Source: Candidatus Rokubacteria bacterium GWA2_70_23 (GTDB taxonomy: Bacteria; Methylomirabilota; Methylomirabilia; Rokubacteriales; CSP1-6). From it: a stretch of DNA of 50,514 nt. Position 1 is the first letter of the stretch. Every line of letters begins with the position of its first letter. The notes under the pieces were generated by a model that ran no database searches, was not told where the DNA came from, and was given only the letters and a program-made list of their open reading frames with translations. Of this stretch, positions 7,844 to 15,598 are shown piece by piece. A program made the position numbers and the translations under genes. Location of the stretch: NCBI GenBank assembly GCA_001788395.1, contig MGBT01000207.1, positions 1-50,514 of the forward strand, given 5' to 3'.

Positions 7844-10581
7844 CAGGAGGCCCTCCTGACCGCGACGGGCACCAGGTCGGCCCCGCTGCCCGTGGCGTCG
7901 GTGAGCGTGAGGTCCATGCTTGCCACCTGATTGAGGTTCGGCATGCCGAGGTCGCGGGCGAAGGGCGTGGCCCAGTGTCCGAACTGCTGCAGGATCACGA
8001 CGACATCCGGCCGGACGCCTTCCCGCAGGATCGCGAGCCCCTGGGTCTTGCCGGTGGGCGACTCGACCTCCACCAGGTCGCCGTTCGCGATGCCGAGCCG
8101 AGCCGCCGCCCCGCGGTTGAGCATGACGCCGAAGTGGCCTTTCACGTGCCGCGCCACGTCGGCCAGGATCGGGAGCGACACGTTGGCGCCCCAGGAGTAC
8201 TGCATGCTCCGGCTCGTCAGGAGCCAGAAGGGGAAGTCCGCGGCGCTCTTCCCACGCAACACCGCCGTCTGCTGCCAGATGCCGGGGAAGTCCTTCCACT
8301 TGGGCAGCGCCTGGTACTCCTCGAGCTGGACGTCCCACCACTTGATGCCCCGCTCGTGGAGCCGCGCCGACAGCTCCTCTCCCATGCGCTTGATGCGCTC
8401 CTGGTAGGGCATCTCGTAGCGCAGCCCCTGGGCCACCATGGTCGTGTGCAGGAAGTACTGCCGCATGGAGAACGGCACGAAGAAGGCGCCGTTGCGCTTG
8501 AACCAGTCCAGGTCCAGCTCCACGCGGCCGCCCGTGAGGGCATGCGTCGCCGCGCGGCACACCCGGTCCCAGATCTCGGTGACGCCCGGCTTATCGCCGG
8601 GCTTGAACGAGTGGTCGTACCCCTCGTCGCGCAGCGGGATCGTCGTCCCCGCCCCGCGGTTCACCGCCTCGAGGTAGCCGTCCAGGATGCCGACGCGGGC
8701 GGCCAGCTCGGTGGCCACGTCCGTCAGATCGCGCGTGTCGAAGGGCGTGGCCGCCACCGGCTGGCGGAGGGCCCAGCCCGAGTGCTGCCAGTACTGCTCC
8801 TGGTACTTGGTGCCGCCGATGCGGTAGAGCTGCAGCGACTCGATGTCGCTGGCGTCCGGGAGCAGGAGGTCGGCGTACCAGTTGGTCTCGTCCTGCGTGT
8901 AGGCGAAGGCCGCCACGAACGGGAAGCGCTCGAGCTCGCGCTCGATGCGGCCGGTTTCCCAGCTCGACACGGCAGGATTGGTCCGGTAGATGATCCACAC
9001 CTCGGGCAGCGTGGGCGCCGGCCAGTGCTCGGGCGCGGCGTCCTTGTCGAGGAAGAGCCACGGCAGGTGCGCGGGGCCCAGCGCCGCCGACCACGGCGAG
9101 TTGTTCACCAGCGGGACCAGCGTCCGGTAGGCGTTCCGGATATGCGGCGAGCCCTTCCAGCCCTCGCGGGTCGTGGCGTTGGTCGACTGCTCCATGAGGC
9201 CGTCGGGCCCGGGCCGAACGGAGTCGTGGCGATTCTGGGCGGGGCGGTTGATCCGCACCGCCGTCCCCAGGATCCCACCGGGAACCTCGAGGGCGCCCAC
9301 GAGAGCCGCCAGGAGAGTGCGGGCCCAGCAGGCCTCGTAGCCGCCCCAGCCGTTGGTGACGGTCTTGCCGAGCAGGACGGCCACGGGGCGGTGCGGGTAG
9401 GTAACGCCCTCGATCTCGATGGTGGCGCCCACCCGGGCGTGGCGCAGGTAGGCCGCCGCCAGGCGGCGGATGGTCTCCGCGGGCACATCGGCGATTCCGG
9501 AGGCCCACTCGGGTGTGTATGGCCTGACGTGCTCGATCAGCAGCCCGAAGGCCGGCCGCACCCGCTGGCTCACGCTGGTGACGGCCTCGTCCGCCCCCAC
9601 CTCGACGCCGGCCGCCAGGTACTCCCCCTCCATCGCCGGCCGCACGCACAGCCGGTCGTCGAAGGGCACGGTGCGCTCCCGGTCGAGGTCCCACACGAGC
9701 GGCTTCCTCGTGGCCGGATCCCGGAGGAAGTACCCGCTCGGCCCCACGAGATAGGGCGAGCTGGTCATGTTCGTGAGGAACGGCACGTCGCAGACGCTCC
9801 GCCAGCCGTGCTCCACCAGGATGGCGTGCAGGATCGCGAAGAGCACCGCGGCATCGGTTTTCGGCCGGATGGGCACCCACTCGACAGCGCCCGCCCCCGT
9901 GATGCTCAGGTGCGGCTCCAGTTGCACCCACTGCAGCCCCCGTACCCGCGCCTCGGAGTGCCGGTAGACGCCGGTGACGCCGCCCGAGGCATCCCCGTTG
10001 TTGCCGAAGGACAGCACGAAGTCGCAGCGGGGCACGTCCGCGGCCACGATGAAGGCGCGGTGCCAGAACTCGCCGTACAGGTGCTCGGAGTGATAGCACT
10101 TGACGCCCTGGCCGCTGCCGATCCCCTGGTCCACCGGTCCCCAGGCGGAGAGGAACGCGGCCATCGTGCCGAGGAAGGCCGGCGCGATGCCACCCGCCCC
10201 GAAGGTCACCGCCAGCCGCGGGTAGCCCGCCTCGTCCACGAGCCCCCTGGCCCGCAGCGTCGAGAGCCGCCCCCCGAGGATGTCGAACGCCTCGTCCCAG
10301 GAGATGGGCTCCCACCCCGGGTCCTCGCTGCGCCCCTTGCGGGGATTGGTGCGGCGCATGGGGTTGCGGATCCGGCCGGGGTTGTAGAGCTTCTGGATGA
10401 GCCCGTAGGCGCGGACACAGACCTTCCCGCAGGCCGGGTGCTGCTCGGCGAAGTCGCTGTTGGGCTCGACGCCGATGGCGACGCCGTCCTTGACGATCAC
10501 CTTCAGGAGGTCAGGGCCCGCCACGCACTGGTAGCAGTAGACCGGGACCTTCTCGATCGTCGCTCCGTTGGTCGCTGCCAT
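7843..10581 (-). CDS. padB: Molybdopterin oxidoreductase catalytic subunit, phenylacetyl-CoA:acceptor oxidoreductase-like (PadB)
   Basis: A 912-residue DMSO-reductase-family protein with bis-molybdopterin domains throughout (for example FVLSFGNNGDASGG, GVMLNRGAAARLGI near the C-terminal cap). There is no Tat signal, so it should be cytoplasmic. The N-terminal cluster region reads CYQC at 16-19 and PACGKVC at 49-55. The usual third cysteine three or four residues after the second is absent, with Asp24 close by. Cys162 in GVKCYHSEH is a candidate Mo ligand. Length, cytoplasmic location, the PadC/PadD-like partners and the benzoyl-CoA reductase context support phenylacetyl-CoA alpha-oxidation. 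The N-terminal text also matches my memory of PadB. Substrate remains inferred. An AAGGAG lies upstream of ATG 10581. Confidence 0.7.
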   Translation of the reverse strand: MAATNGATIEKVPVYCYQCVAGPDLLKVIVKDGVAIGVEPNSDFAEQHPACGKVCVRAYGLIQKLYNPGRIRNPMRRTNPRKGRSEDPGWEPISWDEAFDILGGRLSTLRARGLVDEAGYPRLAVTFGAGGIAPAFLGTMAAFLSAWGPVDQGIGSGQGVKCYHSEHLYGEFWHRAFIVAADVPRCDFVLSFGNNGDASGGVTGVYRHSEARVRGLQWVQLEPHLSITGAGAVEWVPIRPKTDAAVLFAILHAILVEHGWRSVCDVPFLTNMTSSPYLVGPSGYFLRDPATRKPLVWDLDRERTVPFDDRLCVRPAMEGEYLAAGVEVGADEAVTSVSQRVRPAFGLLIEHVRPYTPEWASGIADVPAETIRRLAAAYLRHARVGATIEIEGVTYPHRPVAVLLGKTVTNGWGGYEACWARTLLAALVGALEVPGGILGTAVRINRPAQNRHDSVRPGPDGLMEQSTNATTREGWKGSPHIRNAYRTLVPLVNNSPWSAALGPAHLPWLFLDKDAAPEHWPAPTLPEVWIIYRTNPAVSSWETGRIERELERFPFVAAFAYTQDETNWYADLLLPDASDIESLQLYRIGGTKYQEQYWQHSGWALRQPVAATPFDTRDLTDVATELAARVGILDGYLEAVNRGAGTTIPLRDEGYDHSFKPGDKPGVTEIWDRVCRAATHALTGGRVELDLDWFKRNGAFFVPFSMRQYFLHTTMVAQGLRYEMPYQERIKRMGEELSARLHERGIKWWDVQLEEYQALPKWKDFPGIWQQTAVLRGKSAADFPFWLLTSRSMQYSWGANVSLPILADVARHVKGHFGVMLNRGAAARLGIANGDLVEVESPTGKTQGLAILREGVRPDVVVILQQFGHWATPFARDLGMPNLNQVASMDLTLTDATGSGADLVPVAVRRAS

Positions 10582-10596
10582 GGGGGGCTTCTCCTT

Positions 10597-10618
10597 ACCG
10601 CATCAATACCGCATCAAT
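10597..10618. repeat. Perfect 11-bp tandem duplication at the bcrB stop
   Basis: The 11-base word ACCGCATCAAT occurs twice head to tail (10597-10607 and 10608-10618). The second copy contains the bcrB stop codon; the first lies in the short spacer before the padB-like start. It looks like a recent replication-slippage duplication with no obvious function. Confidence 0.8.
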
Positions 10619-11882
10619 GGGCGGCGGCGACGAGCTTCTTGTGCTCCAGCGACTCGAAGAACGCGTCGATGCGGTTCCTGATCTGCGCCTCGGCGTAGTA
10701 ACGCGGATCCTCGAGATCGGACTCGACCATCAGGGTGGGCACACCCAGGTCCCGCGTGAAGTACTCCCGCATGTCCCCCTGCCCCGCCGAGAAGAGCCGG
10801 CAGGACTTGATGGAGTGGATGACGAGGGCGTCGGCCTTCCACTCCTCCACGTAGCGCTTGATCTGGGCGTAGCGCGCCACGATCGAGCGGTTGGTGAGGT
10901 TCTCGCGGAGCATCTGCTCGGCGATGGACTCCAGCGGCCGCCTGGGGTCATGCCGGAAGCCGAATTCCCAGATGCCGCCCACCGTGGAGTACGTGGAGGC
11001 CACCCCGACGGCCCCCCACTTGGAGAACAGGTTGCGGAAGCTCTTGTAGAAGGGGTACGGCGGCGGCCCCTCCACCACCGTGCGAAAGCGCTCCTCCGAC
11101 AGGGGCCCGAGCCCCTGCGCCACCAGCCCCTCGAACTCCTTCACGGCCGTGTCGAAGAAGTCCGCGGCCTCGCGGGTCCCGCGCAGCACGTTGATGGGCC
11201 CCATCATGTTGATGGCGTCGAAGTAGGCGTCGAAGGGCGCCGGGTGATTCTTGCAGAGCTCCTTGGCGCGGGCGTAGCCCTCTTCCGCCCGCGCGGCGTG
11301 GGCCAGGATCTCGCGCAGCTCGTCGATGTCGAACTTCTTCCCCGACACGCTCTCGCAGAGCGCGATAAGCTCCGTGAGCTGCGCGGTGACGTAGCGGATG
11401 TCCTGCTCGGTGGGCTCCGCCGTGCGGGCGAAGGGGACATCCAGCATGAAGAGCTTGGACCCGCTGATGTCGGCCAGGTGCTCGAACCACTTCACGTAGA
11501 CGTTGCAGCCGACGTAGTTGCACACGGTGATCGTCGGGAACGGGATCGGCTTGCCCGGCCCCATGCCGCCGTCGAGGAACAGGCCGATGTCGGCCTTGAC
11601 GTAGGCGCAGTTGTCGCTGGAGTAGCCGGCCTGCTCGGCCTTGAGGATCAGCGGCAGCGACTTCTTGCGGATGGCGGCCTGGAGCGCCGTGACCTCGGGG
11701 AACATCGGCAGCACGTGGCAGGCGCGGAGCAGCTCCACGCAGTTCCCGGAGATCATCAGCGCGCCGGTGGGCACCCCCTCGGCCTCCGCCCGCCCCAGCT
11801 CCTCCATCCACGCGGACATGAGCTGACGCGACACCGCGTGGACCTGCCCCTGGTACTGCCGTTCCGTCACTTGCGCCGGCAT
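10614..11882 (-). CDS. bcrB: Benzoyl-CoA reductase subunit B (BcrB, HgdB/2-hydroxyacyl-CoA dehydratase family)
   Basis: A 422-residue protein of the HgdB-like superfamily. The stretch CAYVKADIGLFLDGG, the VVEGPPPYPFYKSF motif, and VIHSIKSCRLFSAGQ with its cysteine closely follow the pattern I know for BcrB of class I benzoyl-CoA reductase. With subunit C it forms the substrate-binding half that carries [4Fe-4S] clusters and performs the two-electron ring reduction. ATG 11882 is preceded by AGGAGAAG at a good distance and lies 11 bases after the bcrC stop. The longer open frame upstream is not coding-like. A 2-hydroxyacyl-CoA dehydratase subunit is the alternative reading. Confidence 0.83.
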   Translation of the reverse strand: MPAQVTERQYQGQVHAVSRQLMSAWMEELGRAEAEGVPTGALMISGNCVELLRACHVLPMFPEVTALQAAIRKKSLPLILKAEQAGYSSDNCAYVKADIGLFLDGGMGPGKPIPFPTITVCNYVGCNVYVKWFEHLADISGSKLFMLDVPFARTAEPTEQDIRYVTAQLTELIALCESVSGKKFDIDELREILAHAARAEEGYARAKELCKNHPAPFDAYFDAINMMGPINVLRGTREAADFFDTAVKEFEGLVAQGLGPLSEERFRTVVEGPPPYPFYKSFRNLFSKWGAVGVASTYSTVGGIWEFGFRHDPRRPLESIAEQMLRENLTNRSIVARYAQIKRYVEEWKADALVIHSIKSCRLFSAGQGDMREYFTRDLGVPTLMVESDLEDPRYYAEAQIRNRIDAFFESLEHKKLVAAAH

Positions 11883-11893
11883 CGTCTCTTCTC

Positions 11894-13048
11894 CTAGTCG
11901 AACATCATGGATTCGACGAAGGTCTCGATCTCGTTGCGGGTGCGCTCGAAGGTCCACATCTTCTCCTCGAACTCCACGAGCATGTGGGGGATCCCCGCCC
12001 GCTCCAGCCCCTGCCTCATCAGCACGTAGTCGAAGAGCGCCGGCTCGCAGAACTTGGCCGGCATGAAGATCACGGCCTGCGCATTCGCCCGGCGCACCTT
12101 CTCGATGAGCCCGACGGAGCGATGCTCCCGGCCCTCGTGCCGCGTCGAGGAGGGCACCGCCTGGTTCACGTAGGCCGCCCCCAGCCGATCATAGGGATCG
12201 CCCTCGCCCGCCACGTCGCCGGTGATCCAGCGCCAGCCGAGCAGCAGGTCGTCCTCGACCACGTAGCAGCCCGCCTCCTCCAGGACCTCGAGGAGCCCGA
12301 TGGGGGGCTGCTCGCAGAAGGCGCCCTCGATCACCACCCGCAGCCGGTCCCGGGGCCGGGCACTGCGCTGCGGCAGCTCCGCCAGCAGCGTGTCGAGCGA
12401 GGGTATAGCCTCCTCGGGCGGCACCAGGGTCGCGGCGCGGAGCACCACGTACAGATCCACGGTGGACAGCTTCTGGGGCTCCGCGATCCGGAAGGCGTAG
12501 AACGCCCGCAGGCGCGCCCTGAGGGCGTTGTAGACGTCGATGCTCTTGCTGAGGGCCATCGGCGTGACGCCGAGCCCGAGGGCCTGCTCGAACCCTGCAG
12601 CCAGCCGGCGCAGCTCGCTGGCGCAGTAGACCGCCACGGACGGGGAGGTGGAGTTCTGCGGCAGGTGCAGGTACTCCACGAACACGTCCTGGAAGTTTCG
12701 CTGGTAGATGCTGCTGAGGTTGCGGGCCACGTCGCAGATGTTCGAGTAGACGAAGCCGTCCACCCCCTTGACCAGTCCCTGAAAGCCCAGCTCGAGCGTG
12801 GACTTCGCGATGGAGCAGACGAAGGACTGGAAGCGCGCGTCCGCGTGGGTCAGCTCCACCGAGGTGCCGCCCCCGAGGAGTGACAGCGGGAGCATCCCCG
12901 CCGCATGGATGACCTCGGCCGGCGCCCACACGGGGTAGACCGCGACGACCTTCCCGCCCGGGTGCCGGGTCTTCCACTGCTCGGCCACGGCGCCCAGCGG
13001 CTGGGTCACGAGATCACGGCAACGCTCGATGATCGCCTCAGCAGTCAT
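11894..13048 (-). CDS. bcrC: Benzoyl-CoA reductase subunit C (BcrC, HgdB/2-hydroxyacyl-CoA dehydratase family)
   Basis: A 384-residue HgdB-like protein. YPVWAPAEVIHAAGMLPL near the N-terminus, YSNICDVARNLSSIY, EGAFCEQPPIGLLEVLEE, and a late MPAKFCEPALFDY match the BcrC pattern, with the conserved cysteines that hold a [4Fe-4S] cluster. It is the first enzyme gene after the TetR regulator, and its ATG (13048) overlaps the regulator's stop as ATGA, so the pair is translationally coupled. The order C-B then A-D agrees with Thauera-type bcrCBAD, but here three oxidoreductase genes sit between the two halves. Confidence 0.83.
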   Translation of the reverse strand: MTAEAIIERCRDLVTQPLGAVAEQWKTRHPGGKVVAVYPVWAPAEVIHAAGMLPLSLLGGGTSVELTHADARFQSFVCSIAKSTLELGFQGLVKGVDGFVYSNICDVARNLSSIYQRNFQDVFVEYLHLPQNSTSPSVAVYCASELRRLAAGFEQALGLGVTPMALSKSIDVYNALRARLRAFYAFRIAEPQKLSTVDLYVVLRAATLVPPEEAIPSLDTLLAELPQRSARPRDRLRVVIEGAFCEQPPIGLLEVLEEAGCYVVEDDLLLGWRWITGDVAGEGDPYDRLGAAYVNQAVPSSTRHEGREHRSVGLIEKVRRANAQAVIFMPAKFCEPALFDYVLMRQGLERAGIPHMLVEFEEKMWTFERTRNEIETFVESMMFD

Positions 13049-13671
13049 GCTGGCCTCCTCAGGCCGCTCTCGCTCTCGGGAGCCCCCTCCCTGTCGGCGG
13101 AACGTTCCAGAAACCCGTACAGGAACAGTGCCCCGACCTGGGCCGCGAGGGTCCGCGCGTCTTCGACGGAGCGCAGGAAAGGCCGGGTGGCGATGCCGTT
13201 GAGCATGCCGAGCAGCAGGTTCGTGGCAGACAGGAGCTCGTCGCCGGAGCGGCCATACGGATCCAGCTCGCGCAGGACACCCAGGCCCCGGTGGAGATAC
13301 GACTGCCGCTTCGTGGCGATCTCCGAGCGCTGCGGCTCGGGCAGCAGGTCGTAGTCCCGGTTGATGATCTTGAGTGCCTGCGCGTGGTGGAAGCCGAACC
13401 CGAGGTGGGTCTGGAGCAGCGCGAGAAGCCGCCCCTCCGGGTTGCGCGCCTCGACCAGCGCAGCGTCGAGACTCGCGATCAGGCGGTCGAGAGAGCGGTC
13501 GAGCACCATGAACAGGAGCTCGTCCTTGCCGCCGACATAGTGATAGAGCCCGGCCAGCGACAGCCCGGCGGCGCGCGCGATCTCCCTGATCGACGCCTGG
13601 TGGAACCCGCGGCGCGCGATCACATCGGCCGCCCCTTTCAGGATCCCCTCGTAGCGCTCCCCGATCGCCAT
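13045..13671 (-). CDS. TetR/AcrR-family transcriptional regulator
   Basis: A 208-residue TetR-type regulator. The N-terminal helix-turn-helix is clear (ILKGAADVIARRGFHQASIR, EIARAAGLSLAGLYHYVGGK), followed by a helical ligand-binding domain. I start at ATG 13671 (MAIGERYEG), since family members begin shortly before the first helix; an earlier start 11 codons upstream is possible. It is the promoter-proximal gene of the bcr/pad-like operon, so it probably represses its own operon and responds to a pathway intermediate such as an aryl-CoA thioester. That ligand is inferred from context. A 16-bp dyad about 100 bases upstream is a plausible operator. Confidence 0.88.
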   Translation of the reverse strand: MAIGERYEGILKGAADVIARRGFHQASIREIARAAGLSLAGLYHYVGGKDELLFMVLDRSLDRLIASLDAALVEARNPEGRLLALLQTHLGFGFHHAQALKIINRDYDLLPEPQRSEIATKRQSYLHRGLGVLRELDPYGRSGDELLSATNLLLGMLNGIATRPFLRSVEDARTLAAQVGALFLYGFLERSADREGAPESESGLRRPA

Positions 13672-13772
13672 TCCGAACCTCCACCCGGTCAGTGTCCCGT
13701 TCAACTGTTCGGCTGGCGCTTACAGTACGGCGTTCTGGCGGATGCTGAAATCTGGAGGATGCCTCATTTATA

Positions 13773-13788
13773 TGGTGCGTCTGCACCA
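13773..13788. promoter_or_regulatory. Candidate TetR operator (6-4-6 perfect dyad)
   Basis: TGGTGC-GTCT-GCACCA is a perfect inverted repeat about 100 bases upstream of the TetR start. On the minus strand it sits just before a TATAAAT that could act as a -10 element, so a bound repressor would block the operon promoter. It is the only strong dyad between the gene and the downstream repeat element. Confidence 0.5.
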
Positions 13789-13893
13789 ATTCGTCCCACC
13801 GGGGAGGGCCCCGTGGGGGAGCTGGGGATACCAGGAAGGGCCCGACGTCCGGGCGAGCGTGAGCGAGCCAGGGCGAAGTTACTTGGACCAGCG

Positions 13894-14108
13894 CTAGCAG
13901 GTTGCTGAGAAACCCGCAGGCCGCTCAAAAAGGTCCAGATGCGAGGCGGCGCCCGACGGCCGCACGCGAGGCGTACTCCGCTTGGCGAGCCGAGCCGGAG
14001 GCGAGGTGAGCGGATCCGGAGATCCGGGCGAGCGTGAGCGAGCCCCGTCGAGCGTGCGGCTGAGGGCGCCGCACCTCCGCAGATGGGCCTTTTTCAGCGG
14101 CCTGCTAG
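13894..14108. mobile_element. MITE-like 215-bp repeat element with terminal inverted repeats and CTAG ends
   Basis: The segment begins CTAGCAGG (13894) and ends CCTGCTAG (14108). Its right end reverse-complemented starts with a 31-bp sequence that recurs with one mismatch at 48992-49022. The left end contains a degenerate version, with a nested second copy (GCAGGCCGCTCAAAAAGG). The interior has no credible gene. The right terminus overlaps the TAG stop of the PAS-LuxR gene. The 13672-14104 stretch otherwise holds only the TetR promoter region and a 20-base word, CGGGCGAGCGTGAGCGAGCC, present at about 13851-13870 outside and 14024-14043 inside the element. Confidence 0.6.
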
Positions 14109-14740
14109 AGGAGCCGCCGCCGGTTGGCAAACGCGACCGCCTCGAGGCGGCTGTGTACGCCCATCTTCCCGAAGATGTTCTGGACGTGGTTCCTCACCGT
14201 GGCGGGGCTCACGTGCAGGCGCTCCGCCAGAATCTTCGTCCGGGCGCCACCAGCCAGGAGCCGCAGGATCTCGAGCTCCCGGCGCGTGAGCGGGACCGCG
14301 GCCTGGTCGCCGTCCACCGGCGCCGACAGCCGCTCGTGGACGAGGGCCAGGAGCTCCTTGGAGGCGGTGACGTCGCGGAACATGTGGATCACCATGCCGT
14401 AGGGCACCCGGTCCCCGGGCATGACCAGCACGCTGATGTTGAGCCACACGGGGCGCCCCGCCTTCGTCCGGGTCCGCATGTCAAAGTTCTGGATCGACTC
14501 CCCGAGCTTCACGAGCGTCATGACGTGACAGCCCTGGTAGCAGAGCCGGTTGCCCTTGTCGTCCTGCCCGACGAAGACGTCACAGCAGAGGCGTCCGATC
14601 GCCTCCCGAGTCGAGTACCCGAGAATCCTCTCGGCGGCGCGGTTCCAGAGAACGACGCGCCCGTCGCCCCCGATGGCGAAGGCTCCGTCGCCGGCCCGCG
14701 CCAGCGCCTGATCGAGGTCGGTCGGCTCATGATCACGCAT
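14105..14740 (-). CDS. PAS domain protein with LuxR-type DNA-binding domain
   Basis: A 211-residue regulator. An N-terminal PAS domain (about 10-120; GAFAIGGDGRVVLWNRAAER, ERILGYSTREAIGR) contains several cysteines (RLCCDVFVG, NRLCYQGCHV) that might bind metal or sense redox. A C-terminal LuxR/GerE helix-turn-helix follows (TRRELEILRLLAGGA, ERLHVSPATVRNHVQN). The start at ATG 14740 is supported by GGAAGGGAG upstream. It is the last gene of the sigma-54-driven stress operon, following a stand-alone receiver by 33 bases. The TAG stop coincides with the end of the MITE-like element, but the protein looks full length. Targets are unknown. Confidence 0.82.
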   Translation of the reverse strand: MRDHEPTDLDQALARAGDGAFAIGGDGRVVLWNRAAERILGYSTREAIGRLCCDVFVGQDDKGNRLCYQGCHVMTLVKLGESIQNFDMRTRTKAGRPVWLNISVLVMPGDRVPYGMVIHMFRDVTASKELLALVHERLSAPVDGDQAAVPLTRRELEILRLLAGGARTKILAERLHVSPATVRNHVQNIFGKMGVHSRLEAVAFANRRRLL

Positions 14741-14773
14741 GCTGTGCTCCCTTCCGTCTCCCGTCCGCATCGG

Positions 14774-15145
14774 TCAGAGCGGCGGGGACCCGAGGACCCG
14801 GCTCACCACCTGGGCCAGGCCCGAGGCGGAGAACGGCTTGACGACAAATGCCGATGCCCCGGCGGCCATCGCCGCCTGCCGGCTCTCGGCCGACGGAAAG
14901 CCCGTGACGACGATGGCCGGCGCCGGCACCGGCGCCGTCCGGGCGGCGCGCACCACATCCAGCCCGTCCCCGTCGGGCAGCCTCAGATCGGAGACGACCA
15001 GGGTCACGGGCTCCGATTCAAGGAGAAAGAGCCCCTGACGCCTCGAGTCAGCACAGACCACCCGGTACCCCTGACGCCTCAGGAGGCGCTCGTAGGTTAC
15101 ACGCAAATCCGCCTCGTCGTCCACGACCAGGACGAGGCCCGGCAT
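14774..15145 (-). CDS. Stand-alone response-regulator receiver domain protein
   Basis: A 123-residue CheY-like receiver without an output domain. The acidic pair Asp9-Asp10, phosphoacceptor Asp53 (VVSDLRLPDGDG), Thr81 (IVVTGFPSA) and Lys103 (VVKPFSA) are all in place, so phosphorylation should be functional. A G-rich Shine-Dalgarno (GAGGGGGGGG) precedes ATG 15145. It lies between the CBS-domain gene and the PAS-LuxR gene. It may relay phosphate from the kinase at 21785-23425 or act on the PAS-LuxR protein; both partners are guesses from proximity. Confidence 0.87.
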   Translation of the reverse strand: MPGLVLVVDDEADLRVTYERLLRRQGYRVVCADSRRQGLFLLESEPVTLVVSDLRLPDGDGLDVVRAARTAPVPAPAIVVTGFPSAESRQAAMAAGASAFVVKPFSASGLAQVVSRVLGSPPL

Positions 15146-15169
15146 GCCCCCCCCCTCGACCCGCCGGCC

Positions 15170-15598
15170 TCAGCCCTTGAGTCCCGCCCTCTGCTCGGCG
15201 CTCTTGACGAAGGCGCGGAGGATGTCCGTCTCGGTCAGGATCCCGATGACCCGCTCCCCGTCCACCACGGGGAGGGCCCCGATCTTGTGCTCCAGCATGA
15301 GCCGGGCGGCGTCCTGGACCTCGCGCTCAGGTCCCACGGTGATCACCGTCCTGGACATGACCTTGCCAACCGTCAGCTTCGCCAGCAGGTAGTTCACCTC
15401 CCAGACGGAGAGGCTCGTCGCCTGCGACGGCAGGTTGAGACGGATGTCCCGGTCCGTCACGATCCCCGCGAGCCGGGTCCCCTCGGTGACCAGCAGGTGG
15501 CGGATCCGCTCCTTCAGCATCAGCTGCCGCGCCTCGAACACCGGTACCTCCGGGTTCACGGTGATCGGCGCGCCCGTCATCAGCTCTCTGATTCGCAT
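15170..15598 (-). CDS. CBS-pair domain protein
   Basis: A 142-residue protein consisting of two CBS motifs. The first runs from MRIRELMTGAPITVNPEVPV to GIVTDRDIRLNL; the second from VGKVMSRTVITVGPE to GILTETDILRAF. Such pairs bind adenine nucleotides and sense energy state. The ATG at 15598 overlaps the stop of the tandem kinase gene by one base. In Mycobacterium tuberculosis a similar two-CBS protein is a prominent hypoxia-regulon product alongside universal stress proteins. That parallel fits the gene content here, but the ligand and role are not shown by sequence. Confidence 0.88.
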   Translation of the reverse strand: MRIRELMTGAPITVNPEVPVFEARQLMLKERIRHLLVTEGTRLAGIVTDRDIRLNLPSQATSLSVWEVNYLLAKLTVGKVMSRTVITVGPEREVQDAARLMLEHKIGALPVVDGERVIGILTETDILRAFVKSAEQRAGLKG

